Source: Actinomycetota bacterium (GTDB taxonomy: Bacteria; Actinomycetota; Actinomycetes; Mycobacteriales; Jatrophihabitantaceae). Taken from it: a stretch of 21,273 nt of DNA. The notes beneath the pieces were generated by a model. The model made no database searches, was not told where the DNA came from, and saw only the letters and a list, made by a program, of their open reading frames with translations. This document shows positions 1-7,588 of this stretch, piece by piece. Location: contig JAFAWL010000264.1 of NCBI GenBank assembly GCA_019241805.1, forward strand, positions 1 to 21,273, read 5' to 3'. How positions within the stretch are numbered: the first letter of the stretch is position 1; each line of letters opens with the position of its first letter. The translations under genes and the position numbers were made by a program.

Positions 1-606
1 GTGCAGCATGAGCAGCCCGGGGCGGCCGGTGGTCGTGAAGACATCGCCGTATTGTCCGAGTGGATAGTGTGTCTCTTTGTCGTCCCCGGAACCGGTGACG
101 AACCAGATGTTGGACGGCTCCCAGCTGTACTGGACGTTGCCCGTCGCGCACAGGAACCGGTGCTCACGCACCCAGAAATAACGTCCGGGCATGATCGGCA
201 GCGCGACGACCTCGCCGGGGTGATTGTCGCTGAGGGCGACGTGGCCGGGCCCGCGCGCCTCCACCATGATCAGCGGCAGGCCGGCGCGCATGCGATTCCA
301 CCCGCCGGCCAGGCTCATGTTGCTCAGCCGGGCGCTCGGGTCGGCCCACAGCAGCACGTGATGCGAGAAATAGATCCACTCCTCGCCGACGAGGGTGAAG
401 TCGGCGATCGGCACCTGGGTGCCCTCCACCTGCACGCTGGATTGACCGAACTGGATGCGGGCCAAGTCGGCGATCGGTGGCTGCTTCACCCAGCCCGACT
501 CGCTCACGAGGGCCCGCACGTCGACCGGTGCACCGCAGTTCGGGCACGAGGCAACCGATGCGTCGCTGGGCAAGCGACAGTACCGGCAGGTGTACGAGCT
601 GGTCAT
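1..606 (-). CDS. AIM24-family protein with N-terminal zinc ribbon (3' end cut by window edge)
   Basis: Reading the minus strand from the ATG at 606 gives at least 202 residues and no stop before the window edge, so the C-terminus is missing. Residues C7-x2-C10 and C21-x2-C24 form a zinc ribbon. The rest matches the neighbouring AIM24 protein (608-1408) block by block: QVEG near residue 54, the 'HHVLLW' strand, a G-rich turn (LAGGW), 'RGPGHVALS', 'GEVVALPI', and 'GRPGLLMLH' at the cut. AIM24 is a beta-rich fold named after a yeast mitochondrial inner-membrane protein; its bacterial role is poorly defined. It starts 1 nt after the stop of the upstream AIM24 gene, so the two are co-transcribed and probably translationally coupled. 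No enzymatic residues are recognisable. Family call is good; function is unknown. Confidence 0.85.
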   Translation of the reverse strand, partial: MTSSYTCRYCRLPSDASVASCPNCGAPVDVRALVSESGWVKQPPIADLARIQFGQSSVQVEGTQVPIADFTLVGEEWIYFSHHVLLWADPSARLSNMSLAGGWNRMRAGLPLIMVEARGPGHVALSDNHPGEVVALPIMPGRYFWVREHRFLCATGNVQYSWEPSNIWFVTGSGDDKETHYPLGQYGDVFTTTGRPGLLMLH

Positions 607-607
607 C

Positions 608-1408
608 TCATTCGTCCGACTGGTGGTGCACGTACATCGACTGGATTCCGACCCGCCCAGGACCGGTCATCTCGGCGAGATACATGCCGTGACGCATCAG
701 GCCGGTCTTGAGCGGCATCTGCTGCGCCTGCATCTGCACGGTGGCGTCCTTGTAGAGAAAGCCGCCCGGCTCGACCAGGATCTTCTCTCCCGGTTGCAGG
801 TAACGCTCGAGCACGTTGCCGTTGCCGTGCAACATCAGCAGTCCCGGGGCACCGGCAGTCACGAACCGGTCCATGTACATACCGCTGCCACCGTGCAAGA
901 TGTTTGCCAGACCTTTGATCCGCACGAACGAGTAGTCGATCGTGTGCGATGCGACCAGAAAGGCGTGCTCGCGCACGTCCAACTCCATGCCGGGATGCAG
1001 CGGCAGCACGACCAGCTCGCCGGCGGCGTCCCGCGAGAAGGCGATCCGACCGGGCCCGTGCGCCATCGACAGCACGAAGGGCATGCCGCCCAGCGTGCGC
1101 TTGAACCCGCCGCCGGTGTTCATCGCGACGAGCGGAGTCTGCTCGTCCTTCCAGAGCAGGACGTGGTGTTCGAAGAACACGGCGTCGCCCTGGCCGAGGA
1201 GCACCTCGGCCACCGGCACCAACTCGCCTTCGACCTGGCACGTCGAGTTGGAGAAGCGGAACTCGGTCATGTCGCGCAGCCGGGGCGCCTCGCGCCACCC
1301 GGACTCGCTGACCTTGTTGCGCATATCCAGCGGGGCGCCGCAGATGAGGCAGGTTTGTGCGTCCGTGGGGTTCTGCCCGCGGCACCACTGACATTCGATC
1401 CGATCCAC
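608..1408 (-). CDS. AIM24-family protein with N-terminal zinc ribbon
   Basis: A 266-residue protein. I start it at the GTG at 1408, which has GGAG six bases upstream. The longer reading from 1486 adds a hydrophobic stretch not seen in the paralogue and lacks a ribosome site. C6-x2-C9 and C20-x2-C23 make a zinc ribbon. The AIM24 beta domain fills residues from about 40 to the end, with QVEG, HHVLLW, the GGGFKR turn, GPGRIAFS, GELVVLPL, GLLMLHGNG and a closing YVHHQ segment. It is a paralogue of the downstream gene at 1-606. It diverges from an SPFH gene (1591) that also carries zinc ribbons, so the three may form one membrane-associated assembly; that is inference. There is no signal peptide or membrane helix. 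Confidence 0.87.
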   Translation of the reverse strand: MDRIECQWCRGQNPTDAQTCLICGAPLDMRNKVSESGWREAPRLRDMTEFRFSNSTCQVEGELVPVAEVLLGQGDAVFFEHHVLLWKDEQTPLVAMNTGGGFKRTLGGMPFVLSMAHGPGRIAFSRDAAGELVVLPLHPGMELDVREHAFLVASHTIDYSFVRIKGLANILHGGSGMYMDRFVTAGAPGLLMLHGNGNVLERYLQPGEKILVEPGGFLYKDATVQMQAQQMPLKTGLMRHGMYLAEMTGPGRVGIQSMYVHHQSDE

Positions 1409-1487
1409 CGCAGGCTCCACTTCGCGTCGGGTGACGACGGCAAGCACAAGACGGTTGAAAGCTAGCAGGACCGGCCACGAATTCAAT

Positions 1488-1520
1488 GCCCGATCGGGCT
1501 ATTTCCGGCACCCCGTGCCG
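1488..1520. promoter_or_regulatory. Palindrome and short hairpin between the divergent AIM24 and SPFH genes
   Basis: The 182-bp gap between the two divergent starts holds a perfect 12-bp palindrome, GCCCGATCGGGC (1488-1499). A second inverted repeat, CGGCA-N5-TGCCG (1506-1520), follows at once. Their position between two divergent genes suits an operator for a shared regulator. I see no convincing -10/-35 pair. Function is inferred from position only. Confidence 0.35.
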
Positions 1521-1590
1521 CCTCGGTTCGCGGTACCGTTCCCTCTCGTCGGTTTCGCTATTTGCCGTGCGCGCGGGAAGGCGGCCCAGG

Positions 1591-2703
1591 GTGGCTCTGC
1601 TCGGACGTGAATTCATCGCGGTCCCGGACGACCGCAAGCATCAGATCGTCTACAAGTGGCCGGACGTCAGCATCCGACGATTCACCAAGGCCATCGTCAA
1701 CGCCGACGAGGTGGCGCTGTTCGTCAATACCGGCCGCGTCGTACAAACCATGGGCCCGGGGCGCCACGACATCGACGCCGACGAATTGCCGGGCCTGGGA
1801 ATCCTGATCGACGCGGCCACGGCCGGTCGCGCCTACCGCGCCGAGCTGTATTTCGTTCACGCCCGGGAATTCACCGGATTCAACTTCGGCGGCCGGATCG
1901 ACGACGTGCAGGACCCGCAGACGGGACTCATCGTCACGCTGCGTGTCTTCGGCGACTACGCGATGCGGGTAATAGATCCCGTCACCCTGATCACCAACCT
2001 GCTCGGCACCGTCGACGTCACCGACAACGACAGCGTGTCGGGGTGGGTCAGCGACCAGCTGCTGAAGGTCATGCGCACGAACGTCACGACCCAGATCGTC
2101 CGCAACGGCTGGCCGATCCTGGGCCTGTCGGCCTACACGACCGACATCGAGCAGGAGGTGATCGCCAAGGGCAACGAGCAGCTCGCCGCCTACGGTGTCG
2201 CGCTGAGCCGGATGGGCAACTTCGACATCAACCTTTCGCCGGAGGACTCGGCCCAGCTCAAGACATTGGCCAAGGACACGAGCTACTCGCGGCTGGCCGG
2301 AAGCTTCAACCAGTACGCCGCCGGGCAGATGGCGCTGGGCGCCGGTGAGGGCATGGCCAAGGGCGGCGAGGGCGTCGGCGGTGCCTTCCTGGCCGCCGGA
2401 CTCGGCATGGGTGGCATGGCCGCGCAGCAACCGATGACCCCGACTGCCCCTCCGCAGGCCGGCTTCGCCGGTGGTGCGGGCACGGGCTATGCCGGACCTC
2501 CGCCGGGTGGCGCGGCTCCGGCCGGCGCGACCTGTACGAATTGCGGCACGGCCAATCCGGGCGGCGCCAAGTTCTGCATGAGTTGTGGCCAGGCGATGGC
2601 ACCGCAGACCTTGCACTGCACGAACTGCGGAACCGAGCTCCCGGGCGGTGCCCGCTTCTGCGCATCGTGCGGCACCCCGACGGCGGCCGCCCCGCCGGTT
2701 TGA
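1591..2703 (+). CDS. SPFH/Band-7 domain protein with C-terminal double zinc ribbon
   Basis: A 370-residue protein when started at the GTG at 1591, which has GGGAAGG nine bases upstream. The frame stays open upstream to 1486, but that extension is Arg/Ser-rich and unlike the family. Residues about 15-250 form the SPFH (stomatin/flotillin/prohibitin) core: an early 'KHQIVYKWPD' strand, then the 'EVALFVNTGRV' strand and the long helical part ending near 'RMGNFDINLS'. A Gly/Ala/Met-rich linker (about 275-310) leads to two treble-clef zinc ribbons with cysteines 315/318/329/332 and 343/346/357/360. There is no N-terminal membrane helix. This is the architecture of SPFH 'virion core protein-like' genes often found near AIM24 or TerD genes. 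It probably acts as a membrane-associated scaffold; no function is proven. Confidence 0.88.
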   Translation: MALLGREFIAVPDDRKHQIVYKWPDVSIRRFTKAIVNADEVALFVNTGRVVQTMGPGRHDIDADELPGLGILIDAATAGRAYRAELYFVHAREFTGFNFGGRIDDVQDPQTGLIVTLRVFGDYAMRVIDPVTLITNLLGTVDVTDNDSVSGWVSDQLLKVMRTNVTTQIVRNGWPILGLSAYTTDIEQEVIAKGNEQLAAYGVALSRMGNFDINLSPEDSAQLKTLAKDTSYSRLAGSFNQYAAGQMALGAGEGMAKGGEGVGGAFLAAGLGMGGMAAQQPMTPTAPPQAGFAGGAGTGYAGPPPGGAAPAGATCTNCGTANPGGAKFCMSCGQAMAPQTLHCTNCGTELPGGARFCASCGTPTAAAPPV

Positions 2704-2808
2704 TCGAATCGGCTCAATCAACTGACGTCCGGAAGCATGCGTGATCGTGCGGAGCGATTCGCGCGATCCTACGTAGCAGACATAGCCGCGCCGGCATAGA
2801 TTTAGCTT

Positions 2809-2868
2809 GGTTTGCAGGGCAGTTGAGTATCACTTTTGATATTCAATTTGTCCTGCAAACCCCTTTTT
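2809..2868 (+). terminator. Long AU-rich hairpin plus T-tract, terminator of the SPFH gene
   Basis: Left arm 2809-2831 and right arm 2838-2861 pair over 23 base pairs around a 6-nt loop, with one bulged U (2848). Two Cs and five Ts (2864-2868) follow. Three of the pairs are G-U, which pair only in RNA read from the plus strand; on the minus strand they would be A-C mismatches. This orients the element with the SPFH gene ending 105 bases upstream. The stem is AT-rich compared with its surroundings, which is unusual here. Confidence 0.75.
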
Positions 2869-2904
2869 CGTTCCATGCAGCGATCACGATGCCGGATCGA
2901 GCGT

Positions 2905-4101
2905 CTAATCGGCGACGCCCTGGAGGACCGCGGTGACGTCTTCGAGGGTGTCGATCGGGCGCAGGTTGTAGCGGTGCACGATCGGGTGCGCGTGCACCGC
3001 CTCGGCCAGCGCCGGCAGTTTGTCCCGAGTGACGCCCAACTCGGCCAGCGAGGTCGGCAACTGCAGACGCTGCAGCAGCTCCAACACCAGCTGGTCGAAG
3101 CGCACCCCCGGACGTCCGACCGCCTCGGCGATCGCGTCCATCGCCGGACTCGAAACCTCGGAGAACCAGCGGGCCTGGGCCAACATCATCACGCAGGCCG
3201 CCTCGCCGTGTCCGACCAGCGCCCACGGCCCGAGCACGTGCACCGAGGCGTAGCTGAAGCCGTGGCCCACCGACTGGCCCATGATCGCGAACCAGGTCGC
3301 GAGCTGGCATTGCGCATTAGCACGCAGGTCAGACCGATCCTCCCGAATCTTGGGGAGGTACTCGAAGAAACGCGGGATGGCGTTCAACGCCATCGTCTCG
3401 GCGACCACGTTCGGCTCGGTCGACATCACGGTGTTCATCGCGTGGTCGAGCCCACGGATTCCAGTTGCCATCAACAGATGCGTGGGCGTGTACGTGACCA
3501 CCTCGGGGTCGTACACGACAGCGCGCGGAGCGCCCTGCCGCACGGTGAATCGCACTTTGGCGCCGGTCTCGTCATCGACCGGAGTGCCGCCGGACGTGGC
3601 TTCGGCGGTCGAGAACGTCGTGGGCACCGCGATCTGACGGAAGCGGTGCGTGCCCATGGACTCGGGTGGCTGGTAGACGGCGTCGAGCGGCCGCACGCCG
3701 CGCTCGGACTGGTAGGACAGCAACTCCTCGCGCGTTTTCACCCCGGCCCAGACGCCCATCTGGACGAACTTGCCGAAGTCGAACACCGACCCACCACCGA
3801 CGCCGATCATCACGTCGGCGTTCGTCTCGTACACGCGATGGATCGCCTTGATGATGTTGTTGACCGGCGCGTGTTCGCCGACCTCGTCCGAAACCCCGAC
3901 CAGCCGGGAGCCGAGAGCGTCGGCTATCGTCTTGACGACCGGAGTCTCGCGATTCAGGGTCCGTGACGCGTAGATCAGCACGCGCTCATAGCCGTATCGG
4001 TCCACAATCTCGGGTAGCGCCGTCGCTGCTCTCACGCCAAAATGAATCTGCTCAAGTCCTTGGTGATATGTGTACACCGACTGCGGCTGCATGATGTCCA
4101 T
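2905..4101 (-). CDS. Iron-containing alcohol dehydrogenase family, maleylacetate-reductase-like
   Basis: A 398-residue NAD(P)-dependent oxidoreductase of the group III (Fe-ADH) fold. The N-terminal dinucleotide domain shows GVGGGSVFDFGK (residues 100-111) and PTTFSTAEATSGG (160-172). The C-terminal helical domain should hold the metal site. Aligned by eye with FucO, the ligand Asp is Arg216 and the first His is kept (H220 in 'RGLDHAM'). The His of the 'VHG' ligand position is Tyr284, and the last His is kept (H298 in 'VGHGE'). Maleylacetate reductases and related enzymes also deviate here, so the enzyme may work without Fe or Zn. It is the third gene of a minus-strand operon, 42 bp after a CoA-transferase, so a catabolic carbonyl/alcohol step is likely. 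The substrate cannot be read from sequence. Start chosen at ATG 4101; ATG 4092 is possible. Confidence 0.85.
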   Translation of the reverse strand: MDIMQPQSVYTYHQGLEQIHFGVRAATALPEIVDRYGYERVLIYASRTLNRETPVVKTIADALGSRLVGVSDEVGEHAPVNNIIKAIHRVYETNADVMIGVGGGSVFDFGKFVQMGVWAGVKTREELLSYQSERGVRPLDAVYQPPESMGTHRFRQIAVPTTFSTAEATSGGTPVDDETGAKVRFTVRQGAPRAVVYDPEVVTYTPTHLLMATGIRGLDHAMNTVMSTEPNVVAETMALNAIPRFFEYLPKIREDRSDLRANAQCQLATWFAIMGQSVGHGFSYASVHVLGPWALVGHGEAACVMMLAQARWFSEVSSPAMDAIAEAVGRPGVRFDQLVLELLQRLQLPTSLAELGVTRDKLPALAEAVHAHPIVHRYNLRPIDTLEDVTAVLQGVAD

Positions 4102-4143
4102 ACGTCATTCCGTCCAAATGAAGGGTCAGGGTCCCGCGCTGAT

Positions 4144-5361
4144 TCAGTGTCCGTAGAGGACGCCTGCCGCTTTCAGTTCGTCGACCTCTGTCGCGGAATA
4201 GCCGAGCAGTTCGGTCAGCACCTCGGTGGTGTGTTCGCCGAGGAACGGTGCTCGCCGACGCATCTCGCCGAGGCCGTTTTCGAACCGGACGAGGAACCCG
4301 CGCTGCAGTTCGCTTCGGCCGGGGGGGATGTCAACCGCTCGGAAGAAGCCGATCGAGCGCAGGTACTCGTCGTCGTGCAGTTCGTAGCTCTTACGGACGG
4401 CTGCCGCGGGAATCCCCGCCGCTTGCAAAAGCTGCATTGCCGCATGCTTGTCCCGCGTTTCGGACCACTTGGCGGTCGCACTCTCGATATCGGCCACGCC
4501 TTGATCATTCGGCGCAACCGTATAGCTGTCGGCCAGGTCGGGGCGTTCGATTACCACACACAGCGCGCGCCAGGCCGACCCGTCCGGAAGGCTGATCGCG
4601 ATCCATTCGTCGTCGCCTTCAGCGCGGCTCACCCACTCCGGTCCCTCGTCGCCCCGATTGCCGCGAGGCTCGGGGTCGACCCCAGTCACCGACGCCTGCA
4701 AGAGATACTCGCCGACGACCGAGGTCGTCAGCTCACGCTGTGACAGATCGACCCATACCGCCTCGTCGCGAGCCCGCGCGGCCAGGACGCCGGCCAGGAT
4801 CAGGCCCGGCGCGTACATCGAAACGAGCTGATCCGGAAAGTTCACCCGACCACTCGAATATCGCGGGCTTTCAATGTCATAGCCGGTGATCGACGCCGGG
4901 CCGCCGAGGGCATCGAGGACAGATCCGAATGATCCGTATCGGGACCGCGGGCCGGTCGCTCCCTGGCTCGAGATGGTCGCGAGCACGATCCGTGGCTGGA
5001 TCTTGACGAGCTCGTCGAAACCCAGGCCCAGGCGTTCGATGACTCCGCGCCGGAAATTTTCCACGACGACGTCGCTGATCGCGACGAGCCGCCGGACCAC
5101 CTCTAACCCCTCAGGTCGCTTCAGGTCGACGGCGATGGCGCGCTTGTTTCGATTCACGGTCGTGAACGGGCCGGCAAGCGGAATACGAGCCTCGGGCGTC
5201 GTCTCGTCCGGATGGACGCGGCCGCGGAAGCTGTCCGGGCGGTCGACAGACTCGATCTTGATCACGTCGGCGCCGAAGTCGCCCAGCGCGACCGTCGATC
5301 CCGCACCGGCGGTTATGGCGGACAGATCGACCACGCGAAGGTCATCAAGAATCTGCGTCAT
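4144..5361 (-). CDS. Class III (CaiB/BaiF) CoA-transferase, catalytic subunit
   Basis: A 405-residue family III acyl-CoA transferase, which moves CoA between carboxylic acids through an aspartyl-CoA thioester. Family blocks are clear: 'RVVDLSAITAGAGS' at the N-terminus, 'GADVIKIE', 'NRNKRAIAVDL' (70-80), 'VVVENFRRGVIERLGLG' (98-114) and the C-terminal 'GFFRAVD' and 'APFLGEHTTEVL'. The catalytic Asp falls at D177 in 'VNFPDQL', lining up with the family 'P-x-x-D-L' site by the downstream helix. It starts inside the stop of the other CoA-transferase gene (ATGA overlap, 5358-5361), which signals translational coupling and 1:1 production. Together they resemble heterodimeric transferases such as BbsEF. 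The acid activated is unknown. Confidence 0.9.
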   Translation of the reverse strand: MTQILDDLRVVDLSAITAGAGSTVALGDFGADVIKIESVDRPDSFRGRVHPDETTPEARIPLAGPFTTVNRNKRAIAVDLKRPEGLEVVRRLVAISDVVVENFRRGVIERLGLGFDELVKIQPRIVLATISSQGATGPRSRYGSFGSVLDALGGPASITGYDIESPRYSSGRVNFPDQLVSMYAPGLILAGVLAARARDEAVWVDLSQRELTTSVVGEYLLQASVTGVDPEPRGNRGDEGPEWVSRAEGDDEWIAISLPDGSAWRALCVVIERPDLADSYTVAPNDQGVADIESATAKWSETRDKHAAMQLLQAAGIPAAAVRKSYELHDDEYLRSIGFFRAVDIPPGRSELQRGFLVRFENGLGEMRRRAPFLGEHTTEVLTELLGYSATEVDELKAAGVLYGH

Positions 5362-6443
5362 TGCCGGCGTCCTTCCGACTGGCGCTCCGGTGTGATGACC
5401 GTGAATGGTGCACCTGCGATGGTGCCCTTACCGCCGCCTTCGAGGTCGACCTGTTCGAGCCACCCCCGCGCGAGATACTGCTCCGACTCCAGCAAATCCG
5501 ACATCGTCGCGACGTAACCGAGGGTGATGCCTTGAGCCTGGGCGCGGTGGTAAATGTCGCGCTTCGAGAGCGGCGCCAGAACTTCCGCGATCGCCTCGTG
5601 CAGCTCGACCGCGTTCTGCTGACGAAGCTCAGGAGTGGCGAAGCGCGGGTCCTCGAGCCGCTCGTCGCCGACGAGCTTACTCATCCGGTCCCAATCTCGG
5701 GGCGGCACCATAAACGCGGAGAACCCGTCGGCGCACCGAAAAATCATGGGCCTGCCTTCGTCCGACCGACTCGTGACCTTGCCACTCAATTGGTACTCGA
5801 GGGCGTTCTTCCATTCCAGATAAGGCACCATCTCGAAGACGGAGGTCGCGAACGTACTTCCTTCGCCGCTGCGTTCCCGGCGATAGAGGCCGAGCATCAC
5901 GCCACTGAACATTCCCGCACCCGCCGAGTACTGCATCTGGGCACCGCCGAGGCGTACGGGTTCGCGGCCCCCGTCACCGACGAGGTAGAGCAGGCCGCCG
6001 AGGGCTTGAAACTGGAGTTCGGCACCAAGCAGGTCTTGATGAGGACCGTCGTCGCCGAAGCGACTGATCCGTCCGATGATTGCTTTCGATGCCAGGTCAC
6101 GGACGCGGGCCGGTTCGAGACCGACTGCCTCCCACTCGCCGAGCGTCCCGGACATGACCACGACATCGCACGGCCCGCGGAGTAATTCCTCGATCGAGTT
6201 CCGACCGTCGGGCGTATTTATGTCCGCCGTGACCACGCGCTTGCCGTGGTTGAGATAGGAGTAAAGGGCGCTCGGACCGTCCGCGCCCGCGAACGGTGGC
6301 TGTTGACGAATCGGCGAGCCCCCGGGCGGCTCCACCTTGACCACCTCAGCACCGAGATGCCGCAGGTACATACCGCAGGCTGACGCGCTGATGCTGTCGC
6401 CGAGTTCAACGACCGTGCACGGCTGTGCGAACAGGGACGCCAT
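5358..6443 (-). CDS. Class III CoA-transferase homologue lacking the catalytic Asp
   Basis: A 361-residue member of the CaiB/BaiF family: 'VVELGDSISASACGMYLRHL' (11-30), 'GAEVVKVEPPGGSPIR', 'HGKRVVTADI' and 'LLRGPCDVVVMSG'. The region that carries the nucleophile reads 'PVRLGGAQMQYSAGAG', and the position of the catalytic Asp is Gln171. The surrounding P-x-R-x-G and the following helix align without gaps, so this is a real substitution. The protein is somewhat short for the family. The gene overlaps the catalytic partner by 4 bp (ATGA) and is the first gene of the operon. I infer a non-catalytic subunit of a heteromeric transferase, as known for BbsE in benzylsuccinate metabolism. The frame stays open upstream to 6687, but ATG 6443 is the first usable start. 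Confidence 0.87.
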   Translation of the reverse strand: MASLFAQPCTVVELGDSISASACGMYLRHLGAEVVKVEPPGGSPIRQQPPFAGADGPSALYSYLNHGKRVVTADINTPDGRNSIEELLRGPCDVVVMSGTLGEWEAVGLEPARVRDLASKAIIGRISRFGDDGPHQDLLGAELQFQALGGLLYLVGDGGREPVRLGGAQMQYSAGAGMFSGVMLGLYRRERSGEGSTFATSVFEMVPYLEWKNALEYQLSGKVTSRSDEGRPMIFRCADGFSAFMVPPRDWDRMSKLVGDERLEDPRFATPELRQQNAVELHEAIAEVLAPLSKRDIYHRAQAQGITLGYVATMSDLLESEQYLARGWLEQVDLEGGGKGTIAGAPFTVITPERQSEGRRQ

Positions 6444-6687
6444 TAGCGCTCGCCGCGAACGTGGACGTGAGCTATTCCGCAGCTTCGGCGACTTCTTCGG
6501 GCCGACGTCATTGGACTCTCCGCTCTTGAGGCCCTCGATGCCAACCAGACGATACCCGTGGGCGAAGGCGTCGGCCTGTGATCCAAGCCCTAGAATTCGA
6601 TCTGGCCGTCCGCGGCCCGGGTGATCTGAGATCTCGGCTCGCGGGCGGGTTCGGTTCGGTTGCGCGCCGACGACGAATGGGGGTGCC
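6444..6687 (-). other. Divergent spacer with coding-like but start-less frame on the minus strand
   Basis: This 244-bp spacer separates the CoA-transferase operon from the hydroxylase operon, so it must hold both promoters; I see no convincing pair. On the minus strand the frame of the CoA-transferase remains open across all 81 codons. From about 6590 to 6480 it uses mostly G/C-ending codons, for example 'ADAFAHGYRLVGIEGLKSG'. There is no ATG, GTG or TTG in that frame. It could be the remnant of a gene or lost N-terminal domain, or chance. Confidence 0.35.
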
Positions 6688-7563
6688 TTGAAGCTCTCGC
6701 CATTCGACTACCTCGTTCCGGATAGCGTTGATGCGGCGATCGAGATGTTGGCGCAATACGGCGAGGACGGCCGCCTGCTCGCCGGCGGACAGAGCTTGCT
6801 GCCGATGATGGCGTTCCGCCTGGCCGCGCCGGCCACGTTGATCGATCTGAATCGGCTGACTGAGTTGACGCATATCTCCGCTGAAAGCGATGCCATCCGG
6901 GTCGGGGCAATGGTCCGCGAGCGAGCAGCTGAGCGGTCCGGCGCCCTCCTGACCGGCGTCCCGCTGCTGGCCCGGGCGTTACCGCTCATCGGACACGAGG
7001 CGATCCGCACGCGAGGGACGATCGGCGGCAGCCTTTCGCACTGCGACCCGGCGAGCGAGCTTCCCGCCGTCGCGGTCGCAGTCGCGGCGACCATGACCGC
7101 GCGTAGCCAGGCTCGGGGAGAGCGCGTGATAGCGGCCGAGGATTTCTTCGTCACCCACTACACCAACGCGCTCGAGGCGGACGAACTGCTCACCCACGTC
7201 GCGTTTCCGCTGACTGACCCCGGAACCGGTGTCGCGTTCGAGGAGATGGCGCGGCGACACGGGGACTTCGGCATGGTCGGCGTCGCGATTCTGCTCCACA
7301 TCGCCGTCGGCACGATCGATCACGCGCGCGTGGTGCTGACCGGAGTCGCGGACGGGCCGTTCAGAAGCGAGGCCGCAGAGCACGTGCTGATCGGCGCCGA
7401 CCCCGGATCGGACTGCTTCGCCGCGGCTGCGAACGCCGCGCGAGAAGCGATTGATCCGCCTTCAGATCTCCACGCGTCGGCCGCCTACCGCCGGGAGGTC
7501 GCCGGCATATTGGTCCGACGTGGCCTCGAACACGCCCTGGCCGACGCCCTCGGGCACGAGTAA
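6688..7563 (+). CDS. Xanthine dehydrogenase-family FAD-binding (medium) subunit, CoxM-like
   Basis: A 291-residue flavin subunit of a molybdenum hydroxylase, which passes electrons from the iron-sulfur centres to an acceptor. FAD-binding motifs are intact: AGGQSLLP (32-39) and TIGGSLSHCDPASELP (111-126), followed by the CO-dehydrogenase flavoprotein C-terminal domain. The start is TTG 6688, with a G-rich ribosome site (GGGGGTG) just upstream; nearby ATG and GTG triplets are out of frame. Full family length. The molybdopterin subunit begins 25 bp downstream. In the usual M-S-L order the [2Fe-2S] subunit would lie between them, and it is absent. It diverges from the CoA-transferase operon, which suggests a shared pathway. 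Confidence 0.92.
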   Translation: MKLSPFDYLVPDSVDAAIEMLAQYGEDGRLLAGGQSLLPMMAFRLAAPATLIDLNRLTELTHISAESDAIRVGAMVRERAAERSGALLTGVPLLARALPLIGHEAIRTRGTIGGSLSHCDPASELPAVAVAVAATMTARSQARGERVIAAEDFFVTHYTNALEADELLTHVAFPLTDPGTGVAFEEMARRHGDFGMVGVAILLHIAVGTIDHARVVLTGVADGPFRSEAAEHVLIGADPGSDCFAAAANAAREAIDPPSDLHASAAYRREVAGILVRRGLEHALADALGHE

Positions 7564-7588
7564 GGACACGAGTGAGGAGAGGTCGGCT

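Noticed and set aside
1558..2721. Long open frame antisense to the SPFH gene, and a similar plus frame at 455-1465 over the AIM24 genes
   Set aside because: Arg/Gly/His-rich shadow translations caused by GC-rich codon bias; the opposite strand has clear domains and ribosome sites.
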